Positions 24,844 to 33,453 of a stretch of 64,000 bases of DNA are shown here, piece after piece (the stretch's first letter is position 1; each line of letters starts with the position of its first letter). A model generated the notes under the pieces. The model worked only from the letters and a program-made list of their open reading frames with translations, did no database searches and had not been told where the DNA came from. Made by a program: the position numbers and the translations under genes. Source of the stretch: Acidimicrobiaceae bacterium (GTDB lineage Bacteria > Actinomycetota > Acidimicrobiia > Acidimicrobiales > Ilumatobacteraceae); contig CANIHL010000003.1 in the NCBI GenBank assembly GCA_947467375.1, positions 1 through 64,000 of the forward strand, written 5' to 3'.

Positions 24844-25620
24844 ATGATTTCAAACACGCTGCTTAACTCGGTATTGGTCATAGTCGCCAGCATGGTGTTG
24901 CTGTGGATCTTGAGCCTGGCGAAGAAGAACGCTTCAATTGTTGACATTTTTTGGGGACTGGGATTCGTCATCGTTGGATGGGCGAGTGCGATCAACGCCG
25001 ACAATGTTTCGGGCTTAGGCAAAGTGGTCCTTGGGATGGTCACCCTGTGGGGTGTGCGCCTATCGCTGTATCTGGCCATTCGTAATCACGGCAAACCAGA
25101 AGACTTTCGCTACGTGGCAATGCGCAAGCATTATGGGGCACGTTTTCCTGTGATCAGTTTGTTCACTGTGTTTCTATTGCAGGGCGCAATCATGATGGTG
25201 GTTTCGCTGCCTGTACAGATCGCTTTATCCGATGCACATGCCTCCCTATCAATTGTGAGTTATGTGGGAATTGCACTCTTCGCACTCGGGATTTTCTTTG
25301 AAGCCGTAGGCGACTGGCAGCTAGCTCAGTTCAAGCGCAACCCGCAGAACGCTGGGCAAGTTATGCAAACTGGTTTATGGAAGTACACGCGTCATCCAAA
25401 CTATTTTGGCGACACGTGCGTGTGGTGGGGCATTGGCATCGTCGCCCTGAGCGCAAGTTTCGGTTGGATTGGGCTTGTTGGAAGTTTGCTGATGAACTTT
25501 TTCTTGGTTCGTGTTTCGGGAGTTCCAATGTTGGAGCGTTCAATGTCGAAGCGACGACCTGGCTACGACGATTACAAGCGACGCACCAGCAGTTTCGTTC
25601 CACGTCCGCCAAAGAAATAG
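24844..25620 (+). CDS. DUF1295 membrane protein (steroid 5-alpha-reductase-like)
   Basis: 258 aa with about six membrane helices. Family hallmarks are VDIFWGLGFVIVGW near the N terminus, LYLAIRNHGKPEDFRY, and the C-terminal GLWKYTRHPNYFGDTCVWWGIGI block that in this superfamily binds NADPH or a methyl donor. It follows the ligase and PhyH genes closely and completes a plausible lipid-modifying group. Its stop codon abuts the stop of the convergent GGDEF-EAL gene with no bases between. Confidence 0.9.
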   Translation: MISNTLLNSVLVIVASMVLLWILSLAKKNASIVDIFWGLGFVIVGWASAINADNVSGLGKVVLGMVTLWGVRLSLYLAIRNHGKPEDFRYVAMRKHYGARFPVISLFTVFLLQGAIMMVVSLPVQIALSDAHASLSIVSYVGIALFALGIFFEAVGDWQLAQFKRNPQNAGQVMQTGLWKYTRHPNYFGDTCVWWGIGIVALSASFGWIGLVGSLLMNFFLVRVSGVPMLERSMSKRRPGYDDYKRRTSSFVPRPPKK

Positions 25621-28014
25621 CTACACGCGCGGAGTGCGGCCGCGAAGTTTTGCCCACTCACCGAATTGCGTGAGTGAAGCAACAGTTGCGCCCATCGACT
25701 CTGGCGCGACCGGATGACTGATGAGGTACCCCTGCGCCTTGGCGCAACGAAGTTCTGCAAGCGCTTGCAGTTGGCGAACACTTTCAACACCTTCGGCCAC
25801 CATGTCGAGACCGAGTGAATCACCCATCGCAATGATGGTGCGCACAAGTGATCGCGCACTGAGGTCGTCTGCAACTCCGTTGACAAATGAACGGTCAATC
25901 TTCAATCGCTGAATCGGGAACTTTTGCAGAAGCGAAAGCGATGAGTATCCGGTTCCGAAGTCGTCAATGGCCACGCGTACGCCAAGTGCACACAATTTGG
26001 TCAGCGCTTCGAGCGCTTGTTCTGGTTGGGCGATCATTACGCCTTCAGTTATTTCGAGCCACAGCTGATCGGGCGCTATATGTGAACGCTGTAATGCTTC
26101 GTGGACAACGGGAACAAAATTTGGATCATGCAGTTGGCGCGGGCTTACGTTTACCGACATCGTTGCTTCACGACTGCAGATTCCTTCATTGATCCAGCCA
26201 CGCAAATGGGTGAGTGCCTCCAGCAATGCCCAAGCCCCAATGGGAACGATGGTCCCGGTTTCCTCGGCGATTGGAATGAACTCTGCAGGCGAGATGATGC
26301 TGCCGTCGTCGCGTGTCCAACGCATGAGCGCTTCAAACCCAACAACGTCGCCAAGTTCAATATCGACAATTGGTTGATGAACAAGTCGCAACTCTCTGCG
26401 CTCGAGTGCTCGGTACAACGCGGTTTCAACGGCGAGTCGTTGTGTTACGCGCTCAAGCATTGATTCGTCAAAGATTGCGACACAATTACGTCCGGCATCT
26501 TTTGCTCGGTACATCGCGGTATCGGCATGGCGAAGAAGATCGTCTGCGCCCGATGAAATATGTTTTTGAAAGGTTGCGACACCGATGCTGGTGGACACAA
26601 AAACATCACCCTGGCGCAATGAAAGCGGTTCGTTGAAGCTTTCAAGAATTTTGTCGGCAACGATCATGGCATCGCTTGCTCCGCGAGTACCAGGGTCCAA
26701 GATGACGAATTCGTCTCCAGAGATTCTTCCAACGATGCACCGTTCGGGCAGCGCATTGCGCAATCGTTGCGCGACAGCAATAAGTACGTTGTCTCCAGCT
26801 TGATGCCCGAGGGAATCATTGATGTTCTTAAATCTGTCAACGTCAATGAACAGCACCGATGGGTGTCGGCTGTCTTCTTCGGCAAACTCAAGTGCATCAT
26901 GGACATACGAGAGCATGAGGCTTCTATTTGGCAAGCCAGTAAGTGCATCGGTCTGTGCTGAGTGAATGAGCGATCGTTGTGTCTTGGCATTGGCGCGCAC
27001 AGCGTGAATAACACGAGATGTAACGGCAATAGATAAGACGAATACTGAAATCGCCCGAACGATTCGATCGGTTTGGTCCGCGGCTTCGGTAAGTGCCAGA
27101 ACGACAACGGGAATGGTGAGTGCAGCCGTAGTGACGATAAGTCGTCCAAGCAGCGGTCGTTGTGTGCGGACTGGCCCGTGTTCGGTAATGGTGGAGATGG
27201 ATTGATGGACGAATGCTGCAGAGCACAAGAACAAGCAGAATACGTAAGAGGCGTTGATGTACTGGTTGGCTATGTCAATGCGACCAGAATCATTTGCTGC
27301 ATAGAGAAAGTCTCCGGCAAGCGTGAACGTGATTGCGCCAGCAATTAACCACACGGCTGGTGTGCGTGCCGCATCGCCGAACAGCAACGTTGCAAGAGAA
27401 AAGAGAACTATTGCGCTAATTGCGAGAGTTGCTCCCTGAATACCAGTAACTAATACGACAGATGTACTCGCATCGAAAGATGGCTGCAGAAAAATCACCC
27501 AGATGAGAAACCATGCACCTAAAGCAACGATGAGGCCATCGCCGAGCACGCTCATCGGATCATTGCCGATACGACGGCGAATGATGAGCAGGAGACCAAG
27601 AGCCAAAGTGATTTGGACGAGCAAGAACAATGATTCAGGAATTGCTTGCAAGTTCACATTCGAGAACTGATTGTCCAACACCTGAGCCGTGGACGAAGCT
27701 ACGGCGATCACGAAGAGTGCAGGCCACAACAATTTGTCTGGCTTATTGAACTTGGCAGAAATACCAAGAAACACCATCACTTGAACCGTGGCAATGAGGT
27801 AAGCTGTGTTACTGAATGTCTGAGAATGGCTGGTAGCGACCGCAATTGACAATGCCAAACCAACGCCAGTTAAGCCCCACGAAAGGCGTGAAATAGGCGC
27901 AGAATTCACTTGGCAAACGGTACAGCATCCCTTTTCATGCACTGAGGATGGGTTACTTTGGATGCAGGGCGGAGAACCCTTAGCCGCGTTTGCGGCCTGT
28001 TTGGAGTTCCCCAA
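25621..28014 (-). CDS. Membrane GGDEF-EAL protein (cyclic-di-GMP turnover)
   Basis: Up to 797 aa. About eight or nine membrane helices (residues about 45-330) form an integral sensory region without a known sensor name. A GGDEF domain follows (FIDVDRFKNINDSLGHQAGD; active loop RISGDEF, a usually functional variant), then an EAL domain (GFEALMRW, ENITEG-like LEITEGVMI, AIDDFGTGYSSLSLL, KIDRSFV) with catalytic residues apparently intact. It could make and degrade cyclic-di-GMP. The listed TTG start overlaps nothing useful, and the first 35 residues look non-coding; GTGs at 27942 and 27909 are credible alternatives. Confidence 0.93.
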   Translation of the reverse strand: MGNSKQAANAAKGSPPCIQSNPSSVHEKGCCTVCQVNSAPISRLSWGLTGVGLALSIAVATSHSQTFSNTAYLIATVQVMVFLGISAKFNKPDKLLWPALFVIAVASSTAQVLDNQFSNVNLQAIPESLFLLVQITLALGLLLIIRRRIGNDPMSVLGDGLIVALGAWFLIWVIFLQPSFDASTSVVLVTGIQGATLAISAIVLFSLATLLFGDAARTPAVWLIAGAITFTLAGDFLYAANDSGRIDIANQYINASYVFCLFLCSAAFVHQSISTITEHGPVRTQRPLLGRLIVTTAALTIPVVVLALTEAADQTDRIVRAISVFVLSIAVTSRVIHAVRANAKTQRSLIHSAQTDALTGLPNRSLMLSYVHDALEFAEEDSRHPSVLFIDVDRFKNINDSLGHQAGDNVLIAVAQRLRNALPERCIVGRISGDEFVILDPGTRGASDAMIVADKILESFNEPLSLRQGDVFVSTSIGVATFQKHISSGADDLLRHADTAMYRAKDAGRNCVAIFDESMLERVTQRLAVETALYRALERRELRLVHQPIVDIELGDVVGFEALMRWTRDDGSIISPAEFIPIAEETGTIVPIGAWALLEALTHLRGWINEGICSREATMSVNVSPRQLHDPNFVPVVHEALQRSHIAPDQLWLEITEGVMIAQPEQALEALTKLCALGVRVAIDDFGTGYSSLSLLQKFPIQRLKIDRSFVNGVADDLSARSLVRTIIAMGDSLGLDMVAEGVESVRQLQALAELRCAKAQGYLISHPVAPESMGATVASLTQFGEWAKLRGRTPRV

Positions 28015-28016
28015 AA

Positions 28017-28625
28017 ATGTTCGTTACCCGCCACTCTCCAGTCACCGATGCGGTGCTCAAGGACCAGTTGTGGACGCTGTATACCCGCTCGTACGCACGA
28101 ACTGCAGAAGAAGCCGTGACTCATGAAATGCTCGATCGGCTTGAATTCAACGATCAACTTGCTGACGCGACTAATCGTGCTTGGGTGGTGTGGGAAGACA
28201 ACATGCCGGTTGCGATGACCATGATTGCAACGGATGTTCGCCGAACTCGCTGGTTGAGTGAGCACTATTTCAAGAAAAACTATCCACAGCAATTTGCAAC
28301 GAACAAAGTGCATTACGTGGTGTGGGCAGTTGTCGATCCTTCGTATGTCACGAAGGGTGTCAGCATGTTTATGGCACGTCAGGCAATGGCCGTTGAGGCA
28401 CGAGAAGGCTCGTTATTGGTATTTGACATGCCAGAGTCGAATCAACCCAATGAGCAGGGTGGCGCTGCTGAGTTGATGTTCAGGATGGCGCGGCAAGTTG
28501 GTGGAGCTCATTTGGTTCCGCTCACTGTCCAGAGGTATTACGCACTCGATTTCTCTCCAGCGCTGGTTGAACAGCAGGAAACTGGCGCACAGACACCGAG
28601 TTCGCTGTCTGATTCAGTTCTTTAG
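28017..28625 (+). CDS. GNAT-like protein, unknown substrate
   Basis: 202 aa from the ATG at 28017 with GGAG ten bases upstream. The order of strands and helices (AWVVWEDNMPVAMTMIATD, VHYVVWAVVDPSYVTKGVSMFMARQAMAVEARE, LLVFDMPESNQP) suggests an acetyltransferase-like fold, but the usual Q/R-x-x-G-x-G/A loop is replaced by YVTKGVS, so acetyl-CoA binding is uncertain. It precedes phoH by 30 bp and may share its transcript. I do not recognise a named family. Confidence 0.65.
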   Translation: MFVTRHSPVTDAVLKDQLWTLYTRSYARTAEEAVTHEMLDRLEFNDQLADATNRAWVVWEDNMPVAMTMIATDVRRTRWLSEHYFKKNYPQQFATNKVHYVVWAVVDPSYVTKGVSMFMARQAMAVEAREGSLLVFDMPESNQPNEQGGAAELMFRMARQVGGAHLVPLTVQRYYALDFSPALVEQQETGAQTPSSLSDSVL

Positions 28626-28655
28626 CCAGTAATCCCCGCTAGATTTGGGGTCAAT

Positions 28656-29600
28656 ATGGCAGTCACGTTTGTTGTGCCCGGAGCACATCTGATGAGCGGA
28701 CTCCTCGGCGAACGCGATGAGCACCTGAAGTTCATTGAGGGTGAATTTGAAGATGTCGCCATCAGGGTTCGCGGTAATGAGGTTTCGATTACTGGACCGC
28801 AATCCGATGTTGTCTCACGCCTGTTTGAGGAATTGACCGCGTTATTGCAACGAGGCGAATCACTAGATCGATCGGTCTTGTCTCGGTCAATTGTGATGGT
28901 GCAAGCAAATGAGAAGCCAAGCTTGATTCTGACCGAAGATATTTTGCGCACAAGTAGCGGTAAAAACGTGCGCGCAAAGACTTCTGGCCAGCGAAAATAT
29001 ATTGAAGCGATCAGGGACAATGTCATCACATTTGGTATCGGTCCTGCAGGAACTGGTAAAAGCTGGCTTGCTGTGGCAATGGCGGTGCTTGCGCTGAACA
29101 CAAAACGCGTTCAGAGAATTATTTTGACGCGTCCAGCGGTTGAAGCAGGCGAGCGTTTGGGATTTTTGCCAGGTGACCTCACCGCAAAGATCGATCCATA
29201 TTTGCGCCCGCTCTATGACGCGCTGCACGACATGGTTGGTGCTGAAACGGCGAAGATGTATCTAGAAAAGCAAGTTGTTGAAGTTGCACCGCTTGCGTTC
29301 ATGCGCGGTCGAACGTTGAACAACAGTTTTGTCATTTTGGATGAAGCCCAGAACACCACTCCTGAGCAAATGAAGATGTTCCTGACGCGCATTGGATTTG
29401 GCTCCAAAGTTGTAGTTACTGGCGATACGACCCAAGTAGACGTACCTGATGGGCGAAGCGGGTTGCTCGGGGTTGAGCGAGTGCTCACCGGAATTAAAGA
29501 TTTAACGTTTGTCCATCTCGATGCAACCGATGTTGTTCGACATCGCATCGTTGCTGACATTGTCGCTGCATACGAAAAACAAACACCAAACCATGGCTGA
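28656..29600 (+). CDS. phoH: PhoH family ATPase
   Basis: 314 aa. An N-terminal KH-like segment (RVRGNEVSITGPQSDVV) is followed by a P-loop ATPase: Walker A GPAGTGKSW (about 129-137), Walker B FVILDEAQN, and the sensor block VVVTGDTTQVDVP. PhoH-like (YbeZ) proteins are RNA-associated ATPases that partner with YbeY in ribosome and rRNA quality control. Its stop lies inside the start of ybeY (eight-base overlap), the conserved order in actinobacteria. Confidence 0.96.
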   Translation: MAVTFVVPGAHLMSGLLGERDEHLKFIEGEFEDVAIRVRGNEVSITGPQSDVVSRLFEELTALLQRGESLDRSVLSRSIVMVQANEKPSLILTEDILRTSSGKNVRAKTSGQRKYIEAIRDNVITFGIGPAGTGKSWLAVAMAVLALNTKRVQRIILTRPAVEAGERLGFLPGDLTAKIDPYLRPLYDALHDMVGAETAKMYLEKQVVEVAPLAFMRGRTLNNSFVILDEAQNTTPEQMKMFLTRIGFGSKVVVTGDTTQVDVPDGRSGLLGVERVLTGIKDLTFVHLDATDVVRHRIVADIVAAYEKQTPNHG

Positions 29601-30195
29601 ATCACGACCAGGCGTATCTAAACCACGACGTGTTGGCGGCGACGGCGAGCCAGAGGTGTTTATGGCTGACGAGCAACAGGATCTTGAAATTGATCTCGGT
29701 CGCTGGCAAAACTTGGCACTAGACGTATTGCGCGCTGAAGGTGTGAAGGGTCTAACCGAGATGACCGTGATGTTCATTGACGCTTCAACTATGACCGAGC
29801 TGAATTCGCAGTACATGGGTAAGGCTTATGCAACCGATGTGCTGTCATTCCCGCTCGATGCCGTTGAAGCAACGCGCACGCCAGGCCCAGGAGCAATGTC
29901 GAAATCTCCCGAGCCGGCACCATTAGATGTTTCGGAATTGCCATTGTTGTTAGGCGATGTAGTGATTTGCCCGAGCGTTGCTGTGGCACAGGCTCCTCGT
30001 CATGCAGGAACAGTTGACGATGAGATTGCCTTGCTCCTGGTGCACGGAATTTTGCATGTGCTTGGTAACGATCACGACAATCCAGAGTCAGAAGCAGCAA
30101 TGCACGCGCTAGAGCGAAAACACCTCGAAGCCTTTCATTGGGGTCACACAGCACCAGAGAATTTCCGACATATTCAGGAGATAGAAGAAAAATGA
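29593..30195 (+). CDS. ybeY: Endoribonuclease YbeY
   Basis: 200 aa from the ATG at 29593; the ORF-track start lies in phoH. The zinc motif HGILHVLGNDHDNP (H-G-x-L-H-x2-G-x-D-H, about 148-158) and ATDVLSFPLD are diagnostic. YbeY takes part in 16S rRNA 3' maturation and ribosome quality control. A polar N-terminal extension of about 20 residues and a 20-residue Pro-rich insertion (TPGPGAMSKSPEPAP) make it longer than usual; an ATG at 29662 with AGAGGTG upstream is an alternative start. Its stop overlaps the next gene's ATG. Confidence 0.95.
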   Translation: MAESRPGVSKPRRVGGDGEPEVFMADEQQDLEIDLGRWQNLALDVLRAEGVKGLTEMTVMFIDASTMTELNSQYMGKAYATDVLSFPLDAVEATRTPGPGAMSKSPEPAPLDVSELPLLLGDVVICPSVAVAQAPRHAGTVDDEIALLLVHGILHVLGNDHDNPESEAAMHALERKHLEAFHWGHTAPENFRHIQEIEEK

Positions 30196-31472
30196 TATTT
30201 GCCCAAACGCCAACGGCAATCGACTATTGGATGCTTGCCGGCATCGGGCTCATTCTCGTAGTCCTCATTTTTCTTTCGCTTGCCGAAATGAGTTTGTCGC
30301 AGTTGACAAAACCGCGTGCGGCAGCACTTGCGGAAAAGGGAGCCAAGTCGGGCAAGGCGTTGGTTCGCCTTGCAGCAGAGCCAACCATGTGGGTGAACCC
30401 ATTGTTGCTTACGGTGAACGTCTGTCAAACCGTGCAGGCAACGCTGATGGGAATTGTGTCAGGCCGATTGTTTGGACCTGCTGGTGTTGCTGTTGGTGTG
30501 ATTATCAACGTGATGTTGTTCTTCGTGCTTGCAGAAGCAGTGCCAAAAACATACGCATTGCTCAACCCCGTTCGTGGTGCGACAACAACTGCACGCCCAA
30601 TTTCTTTGCTGGTGCGCTTTTGGCCATTGCGCGCTGCGTCAACAGTGTTGATCAAACTCACCAACGTCATTGTGAAGGGCGAGGGGCTAAAGCAAGGCCC
30701 GTTCATTGGCGAGCAAGAGTTCTTGGGAATAGTCGAGGCTGCTGCGCAGGAAAGTGTGATTGAACACGAAGAGCGCGAGCTCATCGAATCAATTATTGAA
30801 TTCGGCGACACTGTGGTGCGCGAAATCATGGTCCCACGACCTGATGCCATGTTTATTGATAGTGATCTCACCATCACACAGGCTCTTGATAAAGCGGTGG
30901 AAGACGGCTTCAGTCGTCTTCCCGTGTTGCGAAAAGATGACGACGACGTGGACGATGTTGTCGGCATCGTGTACGTGAAGGATCTAGTTATCGCCGAGCG
31001 CAAGGGCAATGGGGCTTCACCGATTACCGAACTCATTCGCGAAGTTGAAGTCGTTCCAGAAAATAAATTGGTTGCCGACCTGATGCGCAGCATGCAGGCC
31101 AAGAAATTCCACATGGTCATGGTTGCCGACGAATACGGAATCATTGTCGGTCTTGCAACGCTTGAAGATTGCTTGGAAGAACTGGTTGGAGAAATTGTCG
31201 ACGAACATGATGATGAAGATCTTTCGCTGCAGCATTTAGCAAACGGCGACTACTTGGTGGTTGGCTCGATGCCCATATCTCGACTCAACGACGAGCTTGA
31301 ATTAAAGGTTCCAGAGTCTGAATACGACACCATCGGCGGTTTTATTTTCGGAATGCTGGGGCACGTTCCTGTGCAAGGCGAATCAGTCGATTTCGATGGA
31401 TGGCGCATCAGTACTGAGACGCTTGATGGTCGCCGTATTCAGCAAGTACGCATCAGCGCCATTACGTCGTAA
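30192..31472 (+). CDS. CorC/HlyC family protein (CNNM-CBS-transporter-associated)
   Basis: 426 aa from the ATG overlapping the ybeY stop. A DUF21/CNNM membrane domain with about four helices (residues about 8-180) is followed by a CBS pair (IMVPRPDAMFIDSDLTITQALDKA; FHMVMVADEYGIIVGLATLEDCLEELVGEIVDE) and the C-terminal CorC_HlyC domain (YDTIGGFIFGMLGHVP). Such proteins are linked to Mg2+/Co2+ efflux. The phoH-ybeY-corC order is conserved in actinobacteria. Confidence 0.95.
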   Translation: MIFAQTPTAIDYWMLAGIGLILVVLIFLSLAEMSLSQLTKPRAAALAEKGAKSGKALVRLAAEPTMWVNPLLLTVNVCQTVQATLMGIVSGRLFGPAGVAVGVIINVMLFFVLAEAVPKTYALLNPVRGATTTARPISLLVRFWPLRAASTVLIKLTNVIVKGEGLKQGPFIGEQEFLGIVEAAAQESVIEHEERELIESIIEFGDTVVREIMVPRPDAMFIDSDLTITQALDKAVEDGFSRLPVLRKDDDDVDDVVGIVYVKDLVIAERKGNGASPITELIREVEVVPENKLVADLMRSMQAKKFHMVMVADEYGIIVGLATLEDCLEELVGEIVDEHDDEDLSLQHLANGDYLVVGSMPISRLNDELELKVPESEYDTIGGFIFGMLGHVPVQGESVDFDGWRISTETLDGRRIQQVRISAITS

Positions 31473-31489
31473 CGACTATCGTCGGGCGA

Positions 31490-32239
31490 ATGGACATTTC
31501 GCTTGAAGGAAAAGTAGCCCTCATTACCGGTGGATCTCGTGGAATTGGCTTAGCCATTGCCAAGTCGTATGCGGATTCTGGAGCGCAAGTAATGCTCACT
31601 TCCAGAAAGGAAGATGCACTTCGCGATGCTGCAACCTTCGTGGGTGGTGGTGCCTCGTACCTGGCAGGAAATGCAGGCGACACCGAATTTGCACAAAAGT
31701 GCGTAGGTACAACCCTCGAGCGATTCGGAAAGATCGACATCTTCGTCAATAACGCAGCAACAAACCCTTACTCGGGACCAACGCTTGAAGTGAGCGAATC
31801 CCAATTCGACAAAACGTTCCAGGTCAACCTACGTGGTCCGTTGTTTTGGTGTTCGCAAGTGTGGTCGCAACACATGAACGACAATCCTGGTGTCATCATC
31901 AATATTGCTTCAGTTGGTGGCCTTCGCGCAGAGGGAAGCCTTGGTGTGTACAACCTGACGAAGGCCGCTCTTATTCATCTCACCAGGCAATTGGCAGGCG
32001 AACTAGGGCTCACACGTGTTGTGGGAATAGCTCCGGGATTAGTGAAAACAGATTTTGCGCAAATGTTGGTCGACAACTACGGCGATTCTCTCGCTAAGCG
32101 CCTGCCACGTAAACGTTTAGGAGAACCTCAAGACATTGCAAACCTTGCAACATTTCTCGCTTCAGATTTAGCTAGCTGGATTACTGGCGAGACTTATGTA
32201 ATTGACGGCGGCGCAGGAGTTGCATCAGGCGCAATGTGA
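31490..32239 (+). CDS. SDR family oxidoreductase
   Basis: 249 aa. TGGSRGIGLA cofactor loop, NNAATNPY in place of the classical NNAG, catalytic INIASVGG serine, Y-x3-K in YNLTKAA, and ITGETYVIDGGAG at the C terminus. Resembles FabG-like or dehydrogenase/reductase members of unknown substrate. Its last 46 bases overlap the convergent MFS gene. Confidence 0.92.
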   Translation: MDISLEGKVALITGGSRGIGLAIAKSYADSGAQVMLTSRKEDALRDAATFVGGGASYLAGNAGDTEFAQKCVGTTLERFGKIDIFVNNAATNPYSGPTLEVSESQFDKTFQVNLRGPLFWCSQVWSQHMNDNPGVIINIASVGGLRAEGSLGVYNLTKAALIHLTRQLAGELGLTRVVGIAPGLVKTDFAQMLVDNYGDSLAKRLPRKRLGEPQDIANLATFLASDLASWITGETYVIDGGAGVASGAM

Positions 32240-33453
32240 TTGCGCACTTCTGTGAAGAGCGTTGGTCCACCAACTGCAAGTGCCAGCAGACCAAGAACTG
32301 CGGCAGCAAGAAACGGCATACGCAAATTCGTTGAGTAAGCAATTTGCCCACCGATCAGTGCGCCGATTCCAATAGAGCCTGTTCCGATAAAGCGGTACAC
32401 GCTGTTCACGCGTCCGAATAACTCGGTTGGAATGACTCGTTGTCGTAGGGAAACCGTAACGACGTTCCACGTTGTGCTTGCGAGACCCATGAGGGAAGCC
32501 GCTATTGCTACTGCCCAAACGTAAGGCATAAAAAAATAGATGATGCCAACGAAACCAAACACAAAATATGAATAGACGATTGATTGTGCAATGCCAAGAC
32601 GTTTTGCGATCTTGTCTCCAAGTAGTCCACCTAGAATGGATCCGATTGCGGTGAGGGCCAGTAAGAAACCGTAAGCACGACCGGTGACACCTAGTTCTTC
32701 TGCTGCGTACTTCACAAAGATTGCATCGCCGAACATGGTGGTCATATTGGTGATGCCAAGCATGATGGCAAGCGTGCGAATGAGTTTGTTACTCCACAGC
32801 CAGCGAAGGCCTTCAGCAAGATCCGCTTTGAAACTCTTGCGCTGCTCCAGGGATTCGCTTTCCGCGACTGCACTTGATGGAATTCGAATGCTCGCCACCA
32901 GAACGGCTGCTAATGCAAACGAAGCGGCATCAACACCGAATGGGACGCCGACCGCTACAACGAATGCCCACGCACCAAGTGGCAATCCGATGAAGGTATT
33001 GGTGATCAGTTCAAGACTGGAAAGTCGCCCGTTTGCCTTTTCGAGAAGGTGATCAGGGACGATCTGCGGCAGAAAGGCTTGTGCCGACATATCGAAAATA
33101 ACTTCACAACAGCCAACGCCAACGAGAATTGCCATGAAAATCCAGATGGAAAGCGATCCTGTTGCTGCAGAGAACGCGATGAGCCCAAATAGTGCAGCAC
33201 GTATCAGGTTTGCAACCACCATCATTTTGCGGCGATCGAAACGATCGATGTACACGCCAGCCGGAAGCGAAAGTACGAGCCACGGGATCATGGAGCAAAA
33301 ACTGACCCCAGCAATGAGCCGCTCATCATTAGTGAGGGAGAGTGTGAGTAGAGGGGCGGCGGCATGCACCATGCCATCGCCGATATTAGAAACACCGCTT
33401 GCGACAAATTGGCGCCAATAGTTTGCAGGTAGCCGTTGATCGTTTGTGTCTAT
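32194..33453 (-). CDS. MFS transporter, apparent ATA start
   Basis: 419 aa as annotated. Twelve-helix major facilitator of the EntS-like/MFS_3 group: YWRQFVASGVSNIGDGMVHAAAPLL, PAGVYIDRFDRRKMMVVANLIRA (the A-type loop), LPQIVPDHLLEKANGRLSS, LRQRVIPTELFGRVNSVYRFIG. The ORF track starts 186 bases earlier inside menE, which reads as out-of-frame sequence. Between menE's end and the first helix the only usable position is an ATA whose A is also part of menE's TAG, with AAGGA seven bases upstream. Likely a drug or metabolite exporter. Confidence 0.88.
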   Translation of the reverse strand: MDTNDQRLPANYWRQFVASGVSNIGDGMVHAAAPLLTLSLTNDERLIAGVSFCSMIPWLVLSLPAGVYIDRFDRRKMMVVANLIRAALFGLIAFSAATGSLSIWIFMAILVGVGCCEVIFDMSAQAFLPQIVPDHLLEKANGRLSSLELITNTFIGLPLGAWAFVVAVGVPFGVDAASFALAAVLVASIRIPSSAVAESESLEQRKSFKADLAEGLRWLWSNKLIRTLAIMLGITNMTTMFGDAIFVKYAAEELGVTGRAYGFLLALTAIGSILGGLLGDKIAKRLGIAQSIVYSYFVFGFVGIIYFFMPYVWAVAIAASLMGLASTTWNVVTVSLRQRVIPTELFGRVNSVYRFIGTGSIGIGALIGGQIAYSTNLRMPFLAAAVLGLLALAVGGPTLFTEVRNHIAPDATPAPPSIT

